DNA of 64,000 bases from Viola odorata (GCA_963691705.1 OY829539.1:20878407-20942406); one strand, 5' to 3'. Numbered from the stretch's first letter, positions 11,256 through 24,200 are shown. Numbers and translations: made by a program. Notes: generated by a model from the letters alone, not told the origin.

Positions 11256-12191
11256 CCGAAGGGAGCCGCGTGGAGGCCGGACGCGGGCTGCGCGTGGAGG
11301 AGCTGGAGGCGTGATGATGGCGGAGCTAGGGAGCTACGGCTAGGGGCTCGGACGAAGACGTGGCTGAGAAGGAGAGCAGGTGGCTCGGGTGCGGGCTCGT
11401 GGCTGAGAATTTCCTTGCACTGTGCATGTGCATTATGCACAATAAATCAAGGGCCATTGATCTAGTTGACTTTCCTTGGTTGACCAGATCAATGGTCATG
11501 ATCAAATGGCCTTTCATCTGATTTAAATAGCCTCGAGCCGGATCCGTCGAGCAAACGTTCCGACTTTTCGAGCCGAAGGCGCCGGCGCGTAGAAAAAAAT
11601 ACAACGGTTTTAACCGTCTACAGCGAACGATGAGAACTTCTCGTTTAACGCGTTTATTTTAGTGTTCAAAGGCGCGAAACGCGGGAACAAAAAAATAAAG
11701 CGTTACACCGAAAATTACACGAAACGCTGTAGACCGTTGCGACCGGAAAAAAATCTAGCAACTAGTTGATGGAAAACATTTTAAAGTCGAGTTATTGTCC
11801 GAGCGAACTTACTCGGGTCCAATAAAAGCTCGAACGAAAATAATAATAAAAAATAAAAATACTAAAAAATGTGCGAAAATATAAAAAATCCTAAAATTCG
11901 TGTGATATCCTAAAACGAAGAATAATTTAAGAAACGACTGCCGGATAATTAAAAATGTGATTTTTAAGGCTAAAAATAATAATGATAATAATAATGAAAA
12001 TACTTGACGAAAAATTAAAAATGCGACTTCGAAAGCTGACGATGCTAACGATGATGCTAAAATGCAACGAAACACCTAAGAATGCTAGCGACATTAAAGC
12101 AACTGAAAATGACTGTAAATTAACTAAATAACAGAAATGCTAAAATTAAATAAAAATGGCGTCAAAATTCGGGTATCAACAGTTGCCCCCT

Positions 12192-12229
12192 CTTTACTGT
12201 CTTATCGAAGTATTTGATAAGCAGTAAAG
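12192..12229 (-). other. Conserved LTR hairpin (element B)
   Basis: Arms CTTTACTGTCTTATC and GATAAGCAGTAAAG flank a short loop. The equivalent hairpin in LTR A is at 5352-5406. The truncation of B's 5' LTR at 25077 corresponds to the base of this hairpin (about position 12187). Confidence 0.7.
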
Positions 12230-12284
12230 ACAGTTGCCCCTAGATATCCGAATTTTGGCGACACGGCAGGTCTTACCTCAAACT

Positions 12285-13460
12285 TACAGTGATGAGGTCG
12301 CTCTGGGAGGAGGTAGTTGCTTGATGTCGCTCTGGGAGGAGGAGATTGATTGATGCTGTTACTGGGGATACCAGGTGCTTGCTTGACGTCACTCTGGGAG
12401 GAGATAGGTTGTTGATCCTGCAAAGACGTAAACTTAGATCTGCTCGGGTATTGAGAGGCACATAAGTTGCAGGGAATGTAAATGACAACTACTCTACCGG
12501 GGACGGAAAGTAATTTTACGAAAATGTAAACGACAGCCCCACTGGGGGGGATGATCACTTGACATGTGACTGATGTTGCTTCGGAAGATAGTGCGCGATT
12601 CGCCGAAGTATGAATGATTTGTCCTAATGATGTCACTCTAGGAGGAGGAAAATAATTATGCAGAAATGTAGAATTGTATGAATGATGTTGCTCTGGGAGG
12701 GGAAGAAATGCTAAGGTTGAAAAAGGTAGAACTACGCTATGCTATCACTCTGGGAGGAGAAGAAATGCTACGCTGGAAACTAAATGCTGTCACTCTGGGA
12801 GGAGGAGAAATGCTACGCTGGAAACTAAATGCTGTCACTCTGGGAGGAGCAGAAATGCTAATGCTGAAACTAAATGCTGTCACTCTGGGAGGAGCAGAAA
12901 TGCTAATGCTGAAACTAAATGCTGTCACTCTGGGAGGAGAAGAAATGCTACGCTGAAAACTAAATGCTGTCAATTCCCGTAAGAGAAAGCGCGAGATGCG
13001 GAAATTAAACTAAGGTCGCTCTGAGAGGAGAAGAATGCTAAGTGCTGTCGCTCTGGGAGGAGAAGAATGCTAAGGCAGAAAATTTAAACAACGCCGATTC
13101 CCGTAGGAGAAGGCGCGAGATGCAGAAATTAAACTAAAGTCGCTCTGGGAGGAGAAGAATGCTAAGTGTTGTCGCTCTGGGAGGAGAAGAAATGCTAAAG
13201 CTGAAAACTAAATGTTGTCACTCTGGGAGGAGAAGAAATGCTAGGTCGGAATCTAAACTATGTTGTCACTCTGGGAGGAGAAGAATGCTAATGCTTTTGA
13301 TGGTGTTATTTGGTGATGAGGGAATTGATGTTGGCACTGGGGATAAAAAAGTGTTTACAAAATTGATGATGTTGTTCGTGGATGTCACTCTGGGAGGAGA
13401 TGGTTGGTTGATGTCACTCTGGGAGGAGGTATGCTTTTGATGTCACTCTGGGAGGAGGTA
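12285..13460 (-). repeat. Array B1: CTCTGGGAGGAG repeats
   Basis: About 19 copies of CACTCTGGGAGGAG-type cores (plus strand), most spaced 30-50 bp and alternating with GAAATGCTA..CTAAATGCTGT. Apparent ORFs on both strands (near 12678-12973 and 13159-13440) are repeat translations. Confidence 0.93.
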
Positions 13461-13484
13461 TGCTTTAAATTCTAGTCTGGGCGA

Positions 13485-13830
13485 GGCTATCGCATTGCTT
13501 GATGCTGGTATGAAAAATGAGGTTGCATGTCGGTGCGAGGCTATCGCTCTTCGGACGATGATGTGGAAATACGGATAAAGGTCCGTGCGAGGCTATCGCT
13601 CTCCGGACGTCGTCGTGGTGATGTGAATGAATGTCCGTGCGAGGCTATCGCTCTTCGGATGTTGACGTGGCAATGTAAATGAATGTCCGTGTGAGGCTAT
13701 CGCTCTCCGAGTGTTGACGTGGCAATGCGGATGAAGGTCTGTGCGAGGCTATCGCTCTCCGGACGCTGGTGCTGAAAATGTAGTTATACGACCGTGGGAG
13801 GCTATCGCTCTCCAGACGCTGGTGTTGAAA
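13485..13830 (-). repeat. Array B2: GTGCGAGGCTATCGC repeats
   Basis: Seven copies of GTGCGAGGCTATCGCTCTCC (plus strand) spaced about 50-55 bp. Three CTCAAGGAGGAGT-type copies follow at 13835-13935. Confidence 0.93.
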
Positions 13831-14069
13831 GTATAGTCACTCAAGGAGGAGTTATTTAGATATGCAGAAAAGTAGTCGCTCAAGGAGGAGTATTTTTAGA
13901 TAGACGAAAAAAAATAGTTGCTCACGGAGGAGTGATAATTATGCAGAAATATAGAATTATGTAAATGAGAGTTGTAACGTACCTTCGCTCGGATATTGAT
14001 TGATGATAACATACCTTTGCCCTGATGTTGATTTGATATTTGGGGTGACTGTTTATGAATTTTCAAGAT

Positions 14070-15130
14070 ATGGTGTGGGGACGTGACCTGACACAACATT
14101 AACAGATGACATGTGCGGACGTGACCAGACACAATATTAACAAACGCGATGTGGGGACGTGACCCTTCAACGCTTAACAGACAATATGCGTGGACGTGAC
14201 CAGACACAACCTTATCAGACGACTGTGCGGACGTGACCGGACCTGACATTAACAGCATGATGTGGGGACGTGACCAAGCACACTTTTAAATGACACGATG
14301 TGGGGACGTGACCCTTCACAACGCTTAACGGACAACATGTGCGGACGTGACCAGACACAACATTATCAGACGACATGTGCGGACGTGACCAAGCACACTT
14401 TTAAATGACACGATGTGGGGACGTGACCCTTCACAACGCTTAACAGACAACATGTGCGGACGTGACCAAACACAACATTATCAGATGACTGTGCGGACGT
14501 GACCGGACACTTTTAAATGACACGATGTGGGGACGTGACCCTTCACAACGTTTAACAGACAATATGTGCGGACGTGACCAGACACAACATTATCAGATGA
14601 CTGTGCGGACGTGACCGGACACAGCATTAAAAACACGATGCGGGGACGTGACCCTTCACAACGCTTAACGGACAATATGTGCGGACGTGACCAGACACAA
14701 CATTATCAGACGACATGTGCGGACGTGACCAAGCACATTTTTAAATGACACGATGTGGGGACGTGACCCTTCACAACGTTTAACAGACAATATGTGCGGA
14801 CGTGACCAGACACAACATTATCAGACGACATGTGCGGACGTGACCAAGCACACTTTTAAATGACACGATGTGGGGACATGACCCTTCACAACGTTTAACA
14901 GACAATATATGCGGACGTGACCAGACACCACATTATCAGACGACATGCGCGGACGTGACCGGACATGACATCAACAACACGATGTGGGGACGTGACCCTC
15001 CACAACGCTTAACAGACAACATGTGCGGACGTGACCAGACACAACATTATCAGACGACATGTGCGGACGTGACCAAGTACATTTTTAAATGACACGATGT
15101 GGGGACGTGACCCTTCACAACGTTTAACAG
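14070..15130 (-). repeat. Array B3: GGACGTGACC repeats
   Basis: About 28 copies of the GGACGTGACC core at about 37-bp spacing, organised into higher-order units of roughly 115-120 bp. Three alternating types occur: GATGTGGGGACGTGACCC, CATGTGCGGACGTGACCAG and GACGTGACCAAGCAC. The nested periodicity shows sequential amplification. Confidence 0.93.
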
Positions 15131-15541
15131 ATGGTGTAAAAAGGGAAAACAAGTCTTACCTTGAACTTACCGTATGAACTGAAATGGAGAGTGGTTGACC
15201 GTGAGGGAACGAGATTCACCGCACGAAGCTGATTTGGGAGTGGTAACGTACTCCATTCGATGCTGATTGGATTTTGATGAAAATCCAAGATGACGAGGGT
15301 TTTACAACGATGTTGTCATCGAAGACCCATGGTGAGGAGTGGTGATGTTCTTCATTCGACGTTCGATCCAAGGCGAGGGCTTTACAACGATGTCGTCATC
15401 GAAGACCCATGGTTGAGGAGTCACCGAAGCATATCTGTGTCCTGCAAATTGGAAGGAAGCAAATACAAAGTAGCAACAAAATAGAAAAAGGAGAGAGCAA
15501 TTGACCTGTGAGAAATATCAAATATTCCTACCTTTAACCCA

Positions 15542-18217
15542 CGGCTTGCCCCCAAGTTTTTTTGTTTGGAATGAAAATGATTTCTTTGTTTAAGAAAATA
15601 AATTCAAGCCTTTTTCTCTTTTTGGATAAAATGTGCGCTCAGTTTTCATTATATGAACATGATTGATTCAAGTCTAGATAACGTCTACGTCTTGTTCAAG
15701 AAATAACGACCTCAAGGACAAGACTTTCCCACAACTTGCAGCCGTAAGCAATCCTCACCTGATATTAGTGTTTGCACTCACGCTCTGGAACAAGGCTAAG
15801 TGTTTTACACTCATAAAGATGCAACTAACATGATACATAATTTACAGTTCGCAATGTCAATCCGAGTGAATATACTTCGAATGAAGATGCACATGCATGG
15901 GCGTTCTAATAATCGATGGGACTTTTACGAAAAAGAATGAAAGGACATGAAAAGTCCGGAAAGGAGTTTGTTTTGGGAAATATTTCTTTGTTGAGGAGTT
16001 GGAAGGCTTTTGATGAGTGATGCTTTGCTAATTGGCCAGGATGAGGGCGAGGTGCGCGAGTCTTTTCGCTTTTTGCTGGGGATGCTTGCTTGACAGAGTG
16101 CGTGAGCTCTGGGATCCTTGTTGGGGGTGCTTTCCCTTTGGCCAGGGGCCCTTTTCTTGAGTCTTCATTGGGGAGCGTCGTCGCTGTTCATTTTGCGACT
16201 TACTACTTGAGTTGGCCTGGGGCCCCTTTCTCTTCTCGGGTTCTCACTAGGGATGCTTGCTTTGAGGTTTCTTGAGTTGGCCTTGGGCCTCTTTTGCTTG
16301 ACTTTACTGGGGGAAGGCTGCTTTGAGATTTCTCGAGTTGGCCTTGGGCCTTTCTACTCGAGTTCACTGGGGAAAGTTTTCTTCGAGATTTTCTCGAATT
16401 GAGTTGTCCCCGGGCTGTGATTGCTTTGGCTCTTCGATTTTTTGTATTCGTCGAAGGTCTCTGAGCACTTTTCTTTTCTTTTCCCTTTTTCCCCTCTCTC
16501 CTTTTTCTTTTTTTTTCCTCTCCTTTTCCCTTTTTTTTTTTATATATATATATCCCTCCCCTTTTTGATTTGATTTGAAAATGCAACAGAGCAGAGCAAG
16601 CACAACATTTGTCTTGATCTCTTCCCCTTCTGTCTTGAGGCCTCGGCCTTCGTCGTTGCTGCTTCTTCAGTGATGGTCCTTAGCGATCTCCTGGTGACCT
16701 TTTCCGTCTCTTTCATCGTGCTCTTGGACTCGACGTGCTTTTACTTCCGGCTGACGATTTTAGCTGAAACTGCTCTTTGGCTCCCGGGGTATGAGTGATA
16801 TTGACGGTTTGGGGAGTGATGGCATATATGGTGGAAAGAGGGAAAAAACGAAAAAAGTGGAGAAAATCGTAAAAGTCCCATGTCACTTTATAGCTATCCC
16901 ATGTCTAATGGCGCATGTACCCTAGATATTATGCGAATTCAACTAGTATCTAGTCAGGCACTTACACTCATGAAAGAAACAAAGCGTGAAGCCCCAAAAT
17001 ACTCACAGGGATATGTTTTGTGATTGCTTATGTCTAGACGTGCCATGGATATAAGAGCTAATAGACAAAATCATGTATGTTTCATATAATTTCTAATGAA
17101 CGCACAAGTCATCCATGTCGTGATAAAGTATGCTTGAAAAAAAAAAAAAAATTCAAACGTGAAATTTTTGTTTTCATCCTCTCCCTCCTCTCTTTTTTTT
17201 TTAGCCCAAGTTGCACATGTATAAAGACAATTTTTTTGCGAACACTAAGGATTTTAGCCAACATGACGCACGCACCCTTGCAATCAATGTAAATAGCGGA
17301 AAAATTGTGAAAATGTAAATTGTGAATATATAAATTACGGAAACAGAAATTGCGGAAACGAAAATTGCAAAAATGTAAAAGGACAACTTCCTTGAAAAAT
17401 GAGCTCGGACATTTTTTTCTCCTTCTTTTGGTCGTCGCTTCACCTGATTGCCCCCAAGTTTACAAGTCTCGTTGCACCTGAAATGCAAAACCACGGAAAT
17501 GTAAACCGCGAGACCATAATTTTCAGAAACGTAAATTGCGACAAGGGGAAATTGTAAACATGAAGGACAACTTCCTTGAAAAATGAGCTTTGACATTTTT
17601 CAACACCTTCCTTCGGTTGTCACTTCATTCGCTTGCCCCCATATTTACAAGTCTCGCTGCACCTGAAATGAAGAGACAGTCAAATAATAAATTCATAGGG
17701 AAAAGGTACCCCAAGATGTTGAATTTAAAATTAACGAAAGAGAATAATTGAAAAGAACACGTGGGTTGCCTCCCACGAAGCGCCCTTGTTTAAAGTCGTA
17801 GGCTCGACTATGGTGTGCGTTTGAGCCTTGTGCTTTTGGATCAACATCCCTTTGAACTTCATTGCTTGCCACCAAGACTTTTCCTGATGAGGGACTATCT
17901 CCTTTTCCGCCCTTTCTCTTAAATGGACCGATTTGCATGGAATCCCGACCTCATTCTTAATTGTGGTGATACTTTCTTTATCGCTAAAGACATAGGGTTT
18001 ATCAAAACCCACTGAATCAACATTCATCCTGAAACGCGAATAGTACAAGACGCTCGAAGAGGGGGTTAAATATATTTATTTATTTTTAAACCAAAGGGGA
18101 ACGCAAGTCCCTATAAACAAGACATGCACACATATTACAAAGAGACATCAGGAAGCGTGGCGGCGGTCTAATTACGCAGAGGCCCCCCCCAGACTTCTTC
18201 ACGCAAATGGTCGAGCC
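15542..18217 (-). other. 3' UTR and PPT of element B
   Basis: The PPT is CTTGGGGGCAAG on minus (15545-15556). Upstream on minus come block 2 (15660-15800), a T/C tract (16460-16565), block 1 (16900-17070) and two units of the array seen in A at 2029-2640 (17390-17665). The order mirrors A's 3' UTR exactly. A 105-aa minus reading frame (18048-17731) lies next to gag; I do not recognise it and it may be noncoding. Confidence 0.75.
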
Positions 18218-19786
18218 CTATATAATCCTTCCACTACCCAAAGTATGATTTGGAATAGGGTTGATGGTAATGCTAGAACCTTCGAAAGAGATGCATTTGT
18301 TCTTGATCAAGCGATCAACCTTTCCTCTAAGGGCAGAGCAGTCTTCTATGGCGTGGCCTTGAGCTCCAGCGTGGTACGTGCATCTAGCAATAGGGTTGTA
18401 CCACTTCGGATAAGGAGGTTGTATAGGCTGAATCGGGATTGGCGCAATTTGCCCGGCTGCCAAGAGATGCTCATAAATTTCCTCTAAAGGAATGGGAAGA
18501 GGTGGTAGCAGTTTCCTATTCCAATGGGTGTGTTGGTTCTTTTGTGGGATATGTGGTGGAGGCGATGGGGAAGGTCGCCGGTTGCTAGGTCCCGAGGAGA
18601 CAAAGATGACATCTTCCTTCATGATGGGTGCTCCTTTAAGCGTTTCTTCTGGTGTGGAAGCGGTGATCCTCCCAGATTTAATTCCTTGTTCAACTCTCTC
18701 AGCCACCGTGACTATGTCAGAAAAGTTATTTGATGGATTGGATATAAGATAGGTGTAGTAGGGAGCCTTGAAAGTGTTTATGAAAATTGACGAGAGTTCT
18801 TTGTCATTTAGCGGAGGAGAAATTCTAGATGCTAGCCCTCTCCACCTCTGAGCGTAAGTCTTCACCGATTCGTCGGTCCTCTTCTCTAGATCCTGTAGAT
18901 CAGAACGGTCTGGTGCAACTTCCAAGTTGAATTTGTATTGCCTGTAGAAGGCATCGGACAGGTCTCTCCATGTCCTGATCCTGGCTCTGTCTAGGCCCAT
19001 ATACCAAGTTAGGGCGTGCTTGGTCAAGCTTTCTCGGAATAGATGTATCAACAACGGCTCGTTGTGGATCATCTCGGCCATCTTATTGCAGTATGCTCTG
19101 AGGTGGGTCTTTGGGCACTCTTCCCCAGTATACTTTTCGAAGTCAGGGATCTTGTACTTCGGAGGTATAACGATCCCGGGGACCATACACATATCGGCGG
19201 GACCAGTGGGATCAAATGGATCGGCCCCTTCGATTGCTCTGAGTCTTTCCTCGAGAAGATTCAGTCTGTCACTTTTTGGTTCTTCGGTTCTGATGGGGTT
19301 AGAACCGAAGGGTAGCGTAGGTTCTGATGAGAACTGAGGATGTGCTGGGTTGAAAGTGAGGAGCTGAGTTCCAATAGGTCCGGGAACTGTGCTCGGAGGA
19401 ATAGGAGGGAGATACAGGTCCTCTGGGTGGGCCTGGCTCTTGCTGGGGTCCACAGCAGGGTTGATTGAAAGGTACTGAAGCGACGGGGAGATCTCTTCAC
19501 CCGTCTTAACTGGAGGACTCGCAACGTTGGGTACAGTGAAGGGACTAACCCATCTCCAATGGCCCGGGGGACCAGAAAGTGGCGGGAGTACGGAAGGTCC
19601 TGCGACGATGAGCGAAGAGTGAGGTCCTTTTGTTTGAGGGAGATCAAAACCCGGTGGTACTTCGGCGACAGCTTCATCTCTTTCCTTTTCGGCCCTAGTG
19701 GCTCTTTCTGTAGTGATCTTAACTTGCTCCTCTAACTCTGCGATTCTAGCCATTAGTGCTTCGTCGGACTTGGCCAGTTCAGTCAT
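18218..19786 (-). CDS. gag: Gag polyprotein of Tat/Ogre-like element B
   Basis: I chose the Met at 19786 because it opens the Gag-like part. A splice-acceptor-like TTTTTCAG lies about 70 bp upstream (AG at 19857-19858), so the longer open frame to 20254 probably reads through an intron. The resulting 522 aa have a coiled coil (about residues 5-45, EALMARIAELEEQVK), a Pro-rich linker, a retrotransposon gag core from about residue 215 (CPKTHLRAYC, LTWYMGLD, RQYKFNLEVAPDRSDLQ) and a zinc-knuckle-like CTYHAGAQGHAIEDC near residue 467. Gag forms the virus-like particle and binds element RNA. No stop or frameshift is visible, in contrast to the missing pol. Confidence 0.85.
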   Translation of the reverse strand: MTELAKSDEALMARIAELEEQVKITTERATRAEKERDEAVAEVPPGFDLPQTKGPHSSLIVAGPSVLPPLSGPPGHWRWVSPFTVPNVASPPVKTGEEISPSLQYLSINPAVDPSKSQAHPEDLYLPPIPPSTVPGPIGTQLLTFNPAHPQFSSEPTLPFGSNPIRTEEPKSDRLNLLEERLRAIEGADPFDPTGPADMCMVPGIVIPPKYKIPDFEKYTGEECPKTHLRAYCNKMAEMIHNEPLLIHLFRESLTKHALTWYMGLDRARIRTWRDLSDAFYRQYKFNLEVAPDRSDLQDLEKRTDESVKTYAQRWRGLASRISPPLNDKELSSIFINTFKAPYYTYLISNPSNNFSDIVTVAERVEQGIKSGRITASTPEETLKGAPIMKEDVIFVSSGPSNRRPSPSPPPHIPQKNQHTHWNRKLLPPLPIPLEEIYEHLLAAGQIAPIPIQPIQPPYPKWYNPIARCTYHAGAQGHAIEDCSALRGKVDRLIKNKCISFEGSSITINPIPNHTLGSGRII

Positions 19787-19961
19787 TTTTCGTTTTTGAA
19801 GTCTAGTTAGGGGGAGCCTGTGCGGAGTAGCTTGCTTTCGAGGAGCTATCGTGAACCTGAAAAAGGGAAAAACACAGAAAAAGTAAATACAAGTGAGGAT
19901 ATACAGGTGATATGCAATCCCGAGGCCTCCACATTTGCTCATTCGTTTTCCGGCCACACTT

Positions 19962-20195
19962 TCATTTGATATTTTCAAGGAGGTCGGTGAGGCGAGGAAT
20001 CCCAGTGGTTGACAAGATACGAAGGAAGCCTCTATACATTCCCCCGATATGAAGCAAATCTGAGATGCTAACGGCGAAGCCCAAATCAGCAGGGGTAACC
20101 AATGCCGCCATGCCAGGAAGGTCTCTTTCATACTGTGCTTGCAAATGACGTAGGGCCTGACGCCTGGTGAACCCAACCGAGGGGAGGGATGACAA
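19962..20195 (-). CDS. Possible ORF1 exon upstream of gag in element B
   Basis: A 77-aa minus frame with QALRHLQAQYERDLPGMAAL and LGFAVSISDLLHIGGMYRG lies before the putative intron acceptor at 19857. Ogre elements carry an extra ORF upstream of gag, so this could be a remnant of it, but I cannot match it confidently. Confidence 0.3.
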   Translation of the reverse strand: MSSLPSVGFTRRQALRHLQAQYERDLPGMAALVTPADLGFAVSISDLLHIGGMYRGFLRILSTTGIPRLTDLLENIK

Positions 20196-20569
20196 TCAAT
20201 GCCATGAACTTGGAGGTCGTGATAAGCTAAGAGGACAAAGCCACGAGTGGGCAATATTTGGCTGTTTTTGTTTTTTTTTTTGAATGTTTGGTCTGATTTT
20301 TGGTTCTTTGGGTGAAACGACTGTGTTTATCCCGGAGGGATTTTCTCTTTCTTTTTGCGATAGTCTTTTGAGTTGCGTTTGGATGGATAATTGATATGGA
20401 AAAGATGAGGCGATTTTAATAAATATCCAAAAGAGTACGACTTTATTAAAAGTATTTACAAAAGTATGGTAAACTTGCTAAATTTATCAAAAATGGCTAA
20501 GATAGGTGGAATCAGGGGTCCTAGCTAAAAGAAAAGATTTGCCGATATCCGAGCCATTCCCTGAAGGTG

Positions 20570-20737
20570 TCATTCCTGGACGTTAGAGTCCTGTTGCCAA
20601 AGGTACTCCATCGAAGCCAACTCCCCTTTCTTCATCTCTAACTCAGCCTCTAAGGCGGCAATTCGGCTTTGTAGTGTCTGATCGTTGAAACTTTGTTCCC
20701 CGAAAATATCAAGTGAAAGTAGTGTAGGTGCCGACAT
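20570..20737 (-). CDS. Small coiled-coil ORF in element B leader
   Basis: A 55-aa minus frame begins MSAPTLLSLDIFGEQSFNDQ and contains a heptad-like run, LQSRIAALEAELEMKKGELA. It is similar in style to the coiled coil at the Gag N-terminus and could be a decayed or separate leader peptide. There is no family match; it is tentative. Confidence 0.3.
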   Translation of the reverse strand: MSAPTLLSLDIFGEQSFNDQTLQSRIAALEAELEMKKGELASMEYLWQQDSNVQE

Positions 20738-21239
20738 GTTGAATGAGCAAAACGGGTCCTGTGGGACAAAAAATAAAATTTTAAATGCAAAGTAACCTGC
20801 ACGTGTCAGAAAATTTACAGTTCGTATAACAGAAAAATCACGTCAATATGCCACGACAAACAGGTATAATCATGATGCCTGTGCTGGGGCTCTGATTCCG
20901 ACACCTCTAACTGGCTTGAATGGTTCCCGGATGATACCATGAAAAGGTCCCTAAAGTGTCGTCCAGTCGCCCGATTCCTTGCGAAATCGTATAACCTTTC
21001 GACTGGCTTTAGGGGTTCATCCGAGTTGGGATTGGTGAACACTACCCAGGACATGTGTCCTAGGGCGTCACTACTACCCTCCTATTTTGGTAATTGTCCC
21101 CTGGGTGTAGGGCGCTATGAAATGCATATGACAATTGATAAAGTAAATAAATAAACAGACCAGCAATTGATCAAAGCAAATAAATAAACAAATAAAATCA
21201 CCTCTCTAAAAAGATAAAAACCGGCTCCGACCCTAAATT

Positions 21240-21258
21240 CCCCAGTGAAGTCGCCAAA
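21240..21258 (-). promoter_or_regulatory. Primer binding site of element B
   Basis: On minus, GCGCGACA (LTR end, 21260) is followed after two bases by TGGCGACTTCACTGGGG. This resembles the tRNA-Arg-type PBS known from Ogre elements. It fixes the LTR B terminus at 21260. Confidence 0.7.
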
Positions 21259-21259
21259 C

Positions 21260-24200
21260 TGTCGCGCCCCACGAAAATTAACAGAGGAATGCTAATTCAC
21301 GAGTGTGCAACGAAATTCGGGACCTTACAATGCTCAGCGTAGATGGACGCCTCGCAGCATGCAATGAAGTCGCCACCCTAATTTGGTTGCTAGGTTTAGG
21401 GAACCTTAATCGTCATGGCATAGGAAATATAATAAGTAAAAAAACTAAAGGCACAAAAAAGGGGTCTGGACCCCAGACAAAGGTTCGGGGTCGTATTATG
21501 GTCTCGGGAAGGTGTTAGGCACCCGAGTCACATCCGAAAACGGTTACCGATTGATGAGAGAGGTGTTTTAAAGGTGTTTTGATAAAATACGTTTTGAAAA
21601 GTGGGCCCTCAGAGGAATCGTCACTTTGGTCTTATCTATGATCGTAATCGTTCAGGAATAATTAAGACGTCTTTCTGACGGGGTTACCGTTTATCAAGAC
21701 CAATTGATTATTCCTGATCGTAACGTGATGGGACTGAAATTTCCGTAAGACTGAATGAGCGCCCTCTTTTTTCATCATCGGGCCATGCATGATTAACTTA
21801 ATTACTACGTGATCCTGACATGGATTGCTAACAAAGTACCAATTTAAATGATTGATTTTAAAGTGAAAAACTGAAGTGGGATCGAAAGTCCCCATGTACA
21901 TGCAGTCAATACAAGCGAGAATTTAAAATCATATGAACATGGCATTTTAAGCAACTCTTTAAACACGTTGTTCATGTGGGTTGATTTTAATTCTAGCAGT
22001 TCTATATATCATGCATGCAGTTGATATTTGCGAAAAGCATCGAATAAATAAAAAGGACTTGTGAGGCGTACTTTCGAGCGAAGCTTGAAATTAACCTACA
22101 AAACGAGAGTGTTAGTGATGGCTTGAGAAATAACTAGGCAATTCTATGAGTGCGAAAATTTAAATGACAGTCGATTGCACACGTAAAATGATGGATTCTA
22201 CGCATACGAAAGTGAGATGCTGAGTTTGATAAAATGATGACAGTTGATTGTATGCGAAAAATGATGGATTTTACGCATACGAGATTTAAATGCTGAGTTG
22301 ATTGCATGCGAAAAATGATTGATTTTAAGCACACGAGAATTTAAATGCTGTGTTGATTGCATGCGAAAAATGATTGATTTTACGCATACGAGAATTTAAA
22401 TGCTGTGTTGATTGCATGCGAAAAATGATTGATTTTACGCATACGAGAATTTAAATGCTAGGTTGATTGCATGCGAAAAATGAGTGATTTTACGCATACG
22501 AGAATTTAAATGCTGGGTTGATTGCATGCGAAAAATGATTGATTTTACGCATACGAGAATTTAAATGCTGGGTTGATTGCATGCGAAAAATGATGGATTT
22601 TACGCATACGAAAATGAAATGTTGTTTTGATAAGTGCAGAAAAATTAAATGCTATTGGCGATTTACAGGGAAGAAAAAAAAGTTTAATGATTTGCAGAAA
22701 ATAAAACAGGTTGATAATGCAGGGAATAAACAGTTGGATATTTGCAGAAAATAAACAGTTGATATTGCGACCGACCATGTAGGCGGTATTGAATTTAAAT
22801 TGCTGAAAGTAAATTGCTGAAATTTAAAGTGCGGGAAAGTAAAGTGCGGAGAAGTAAACAGTTGATAATTTGCGGAAGGATTTCCAGCAGTTTTGCGAAA
22901 AATTAAAGCAGTTGATATTGCAGAAAATAAAAATGCGACCGACCATGTAGGCGGTATTGAATTTAAATTGCTGAAAGTAAATTGCTGAAATTTAAAGTGC
23001 GGGAAAGTAAACAGTTGATAATTTGCGGAAGGATTTCCAGCAGTTTTGCGAAAAATTAAAGCAGTTGATATTGCGACCGACCATGTAGGCGGTATTGAAT
23101 TTAAATTGCTGAAAGTAAATTGCTGAAATTTAAAGTGCGGGAAATTAAGCAGTTGATAATTTGCGGAAGGATTTCCAGCAGTTTTGCGAAAAATTAAAGC
23201 AGTTGATAAATTGCGAAAATTAAAATGCGACCGACCATGTAGGCGGTATAATAAATAATTGAATTTAAATGGTTAGATATAAATGACTGAGGTTAGATAA
23301 CATGAAAGTAAATATCACGATAAGAAATGAGCAATTCACGTATAAAAACAATTCAAGAAACAACTTGTTAAAAAATAAGCATACGAAATATTTTACGAAA
23401 AAAGTGAATTAAATAATTCATGTATAAAACATACGAAAAATAGCACGTATCATGAAAAATAAATATATGAAACATGTTAGCATTTTACGTAAAAAATGAC
23501 GGAACGAGGACTCGGAAAAATAGAAATGGGCTGGGCCCTACTTAAAATTCAGAGAAATGGGCCAGGAACAGTTCCTGGCCCATGGAAATTAATTTAAATG
23601 GTGATGGGCCAAGCCCATCACCTTTCCCTCATGTCGCACGAAGGGCCGAATGGCCCAAGGAGATTATCTCCTTCAACCTCTCGTCACCGACGCCACTGCC
23701 GGCGACGGAGGTGGCGAACCAGGCGACGGATTCGCCTGGTTCTTGGTCCAAAATACTCGTCTCCCTTCCAGCAGTACAAACAGAGAATCACAGCAAGAAA
23801 GCGGACACGAAAATAGTAAGTTTTTTAAAGGAAACGACGAGATGCATTTTGACGTTAATTAACGAAACAAATAAACTAAGCAACGATAATTAAAACTGAT
23901 GTTAAAACAGAAGGATGGCAGCAAGTTCCGGTGATTAATTAATTACCTAAGCTTTAAACGAAAATTTAAAAGAAAACAAAGGAAAGAAAGCTTACAGTGC
24001 GGCGGCTGCTACGTGCGACGGCGAGGAACGGGAATGAGACTTGAGGTTGCTTGAATTGGTCCAGGAAAATGGAGAGGGAGAGTGTTGTTTTTTTTTTGTA
24101 AAATTTCCGGACCCTCGCGAAGGGAAATGGTGACGGCTATTTATAGCCGAAGGGAGCCGCGTGGAGGCCGGACGCGGGCTGCGCGTGGAGGAGCTGGAGG

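Larger units (their letters stand above)
8446..15541 (-). mobile_element. 3' LTR of element B, expanded to 7.1 kb
   Basis: Read on the minus strand it begins TGGGTTAAAGG after the PPT and runs through three tandem arrays, the conserved hairpin, a TATA box (11244-11255) and two further arrays. It stops at 8446, short of the GCGACA end seen at the 5' LTR (21260). It is much longer than A's homologous LTR, mostly because of the arrays at 12285-15130. Confidence 0.85.

Noticed and set aside
12678..13440. ORFs of 70-93 aa on both strands
   Set aside because: Direct translations of the CTCTGGGAGGAG array; no codon bias or start context.
16090..16568. Short plus-strand ORFs over T/C-rich sequence
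   Set aside because: Antisense shadows in the 3' UTR of element B.
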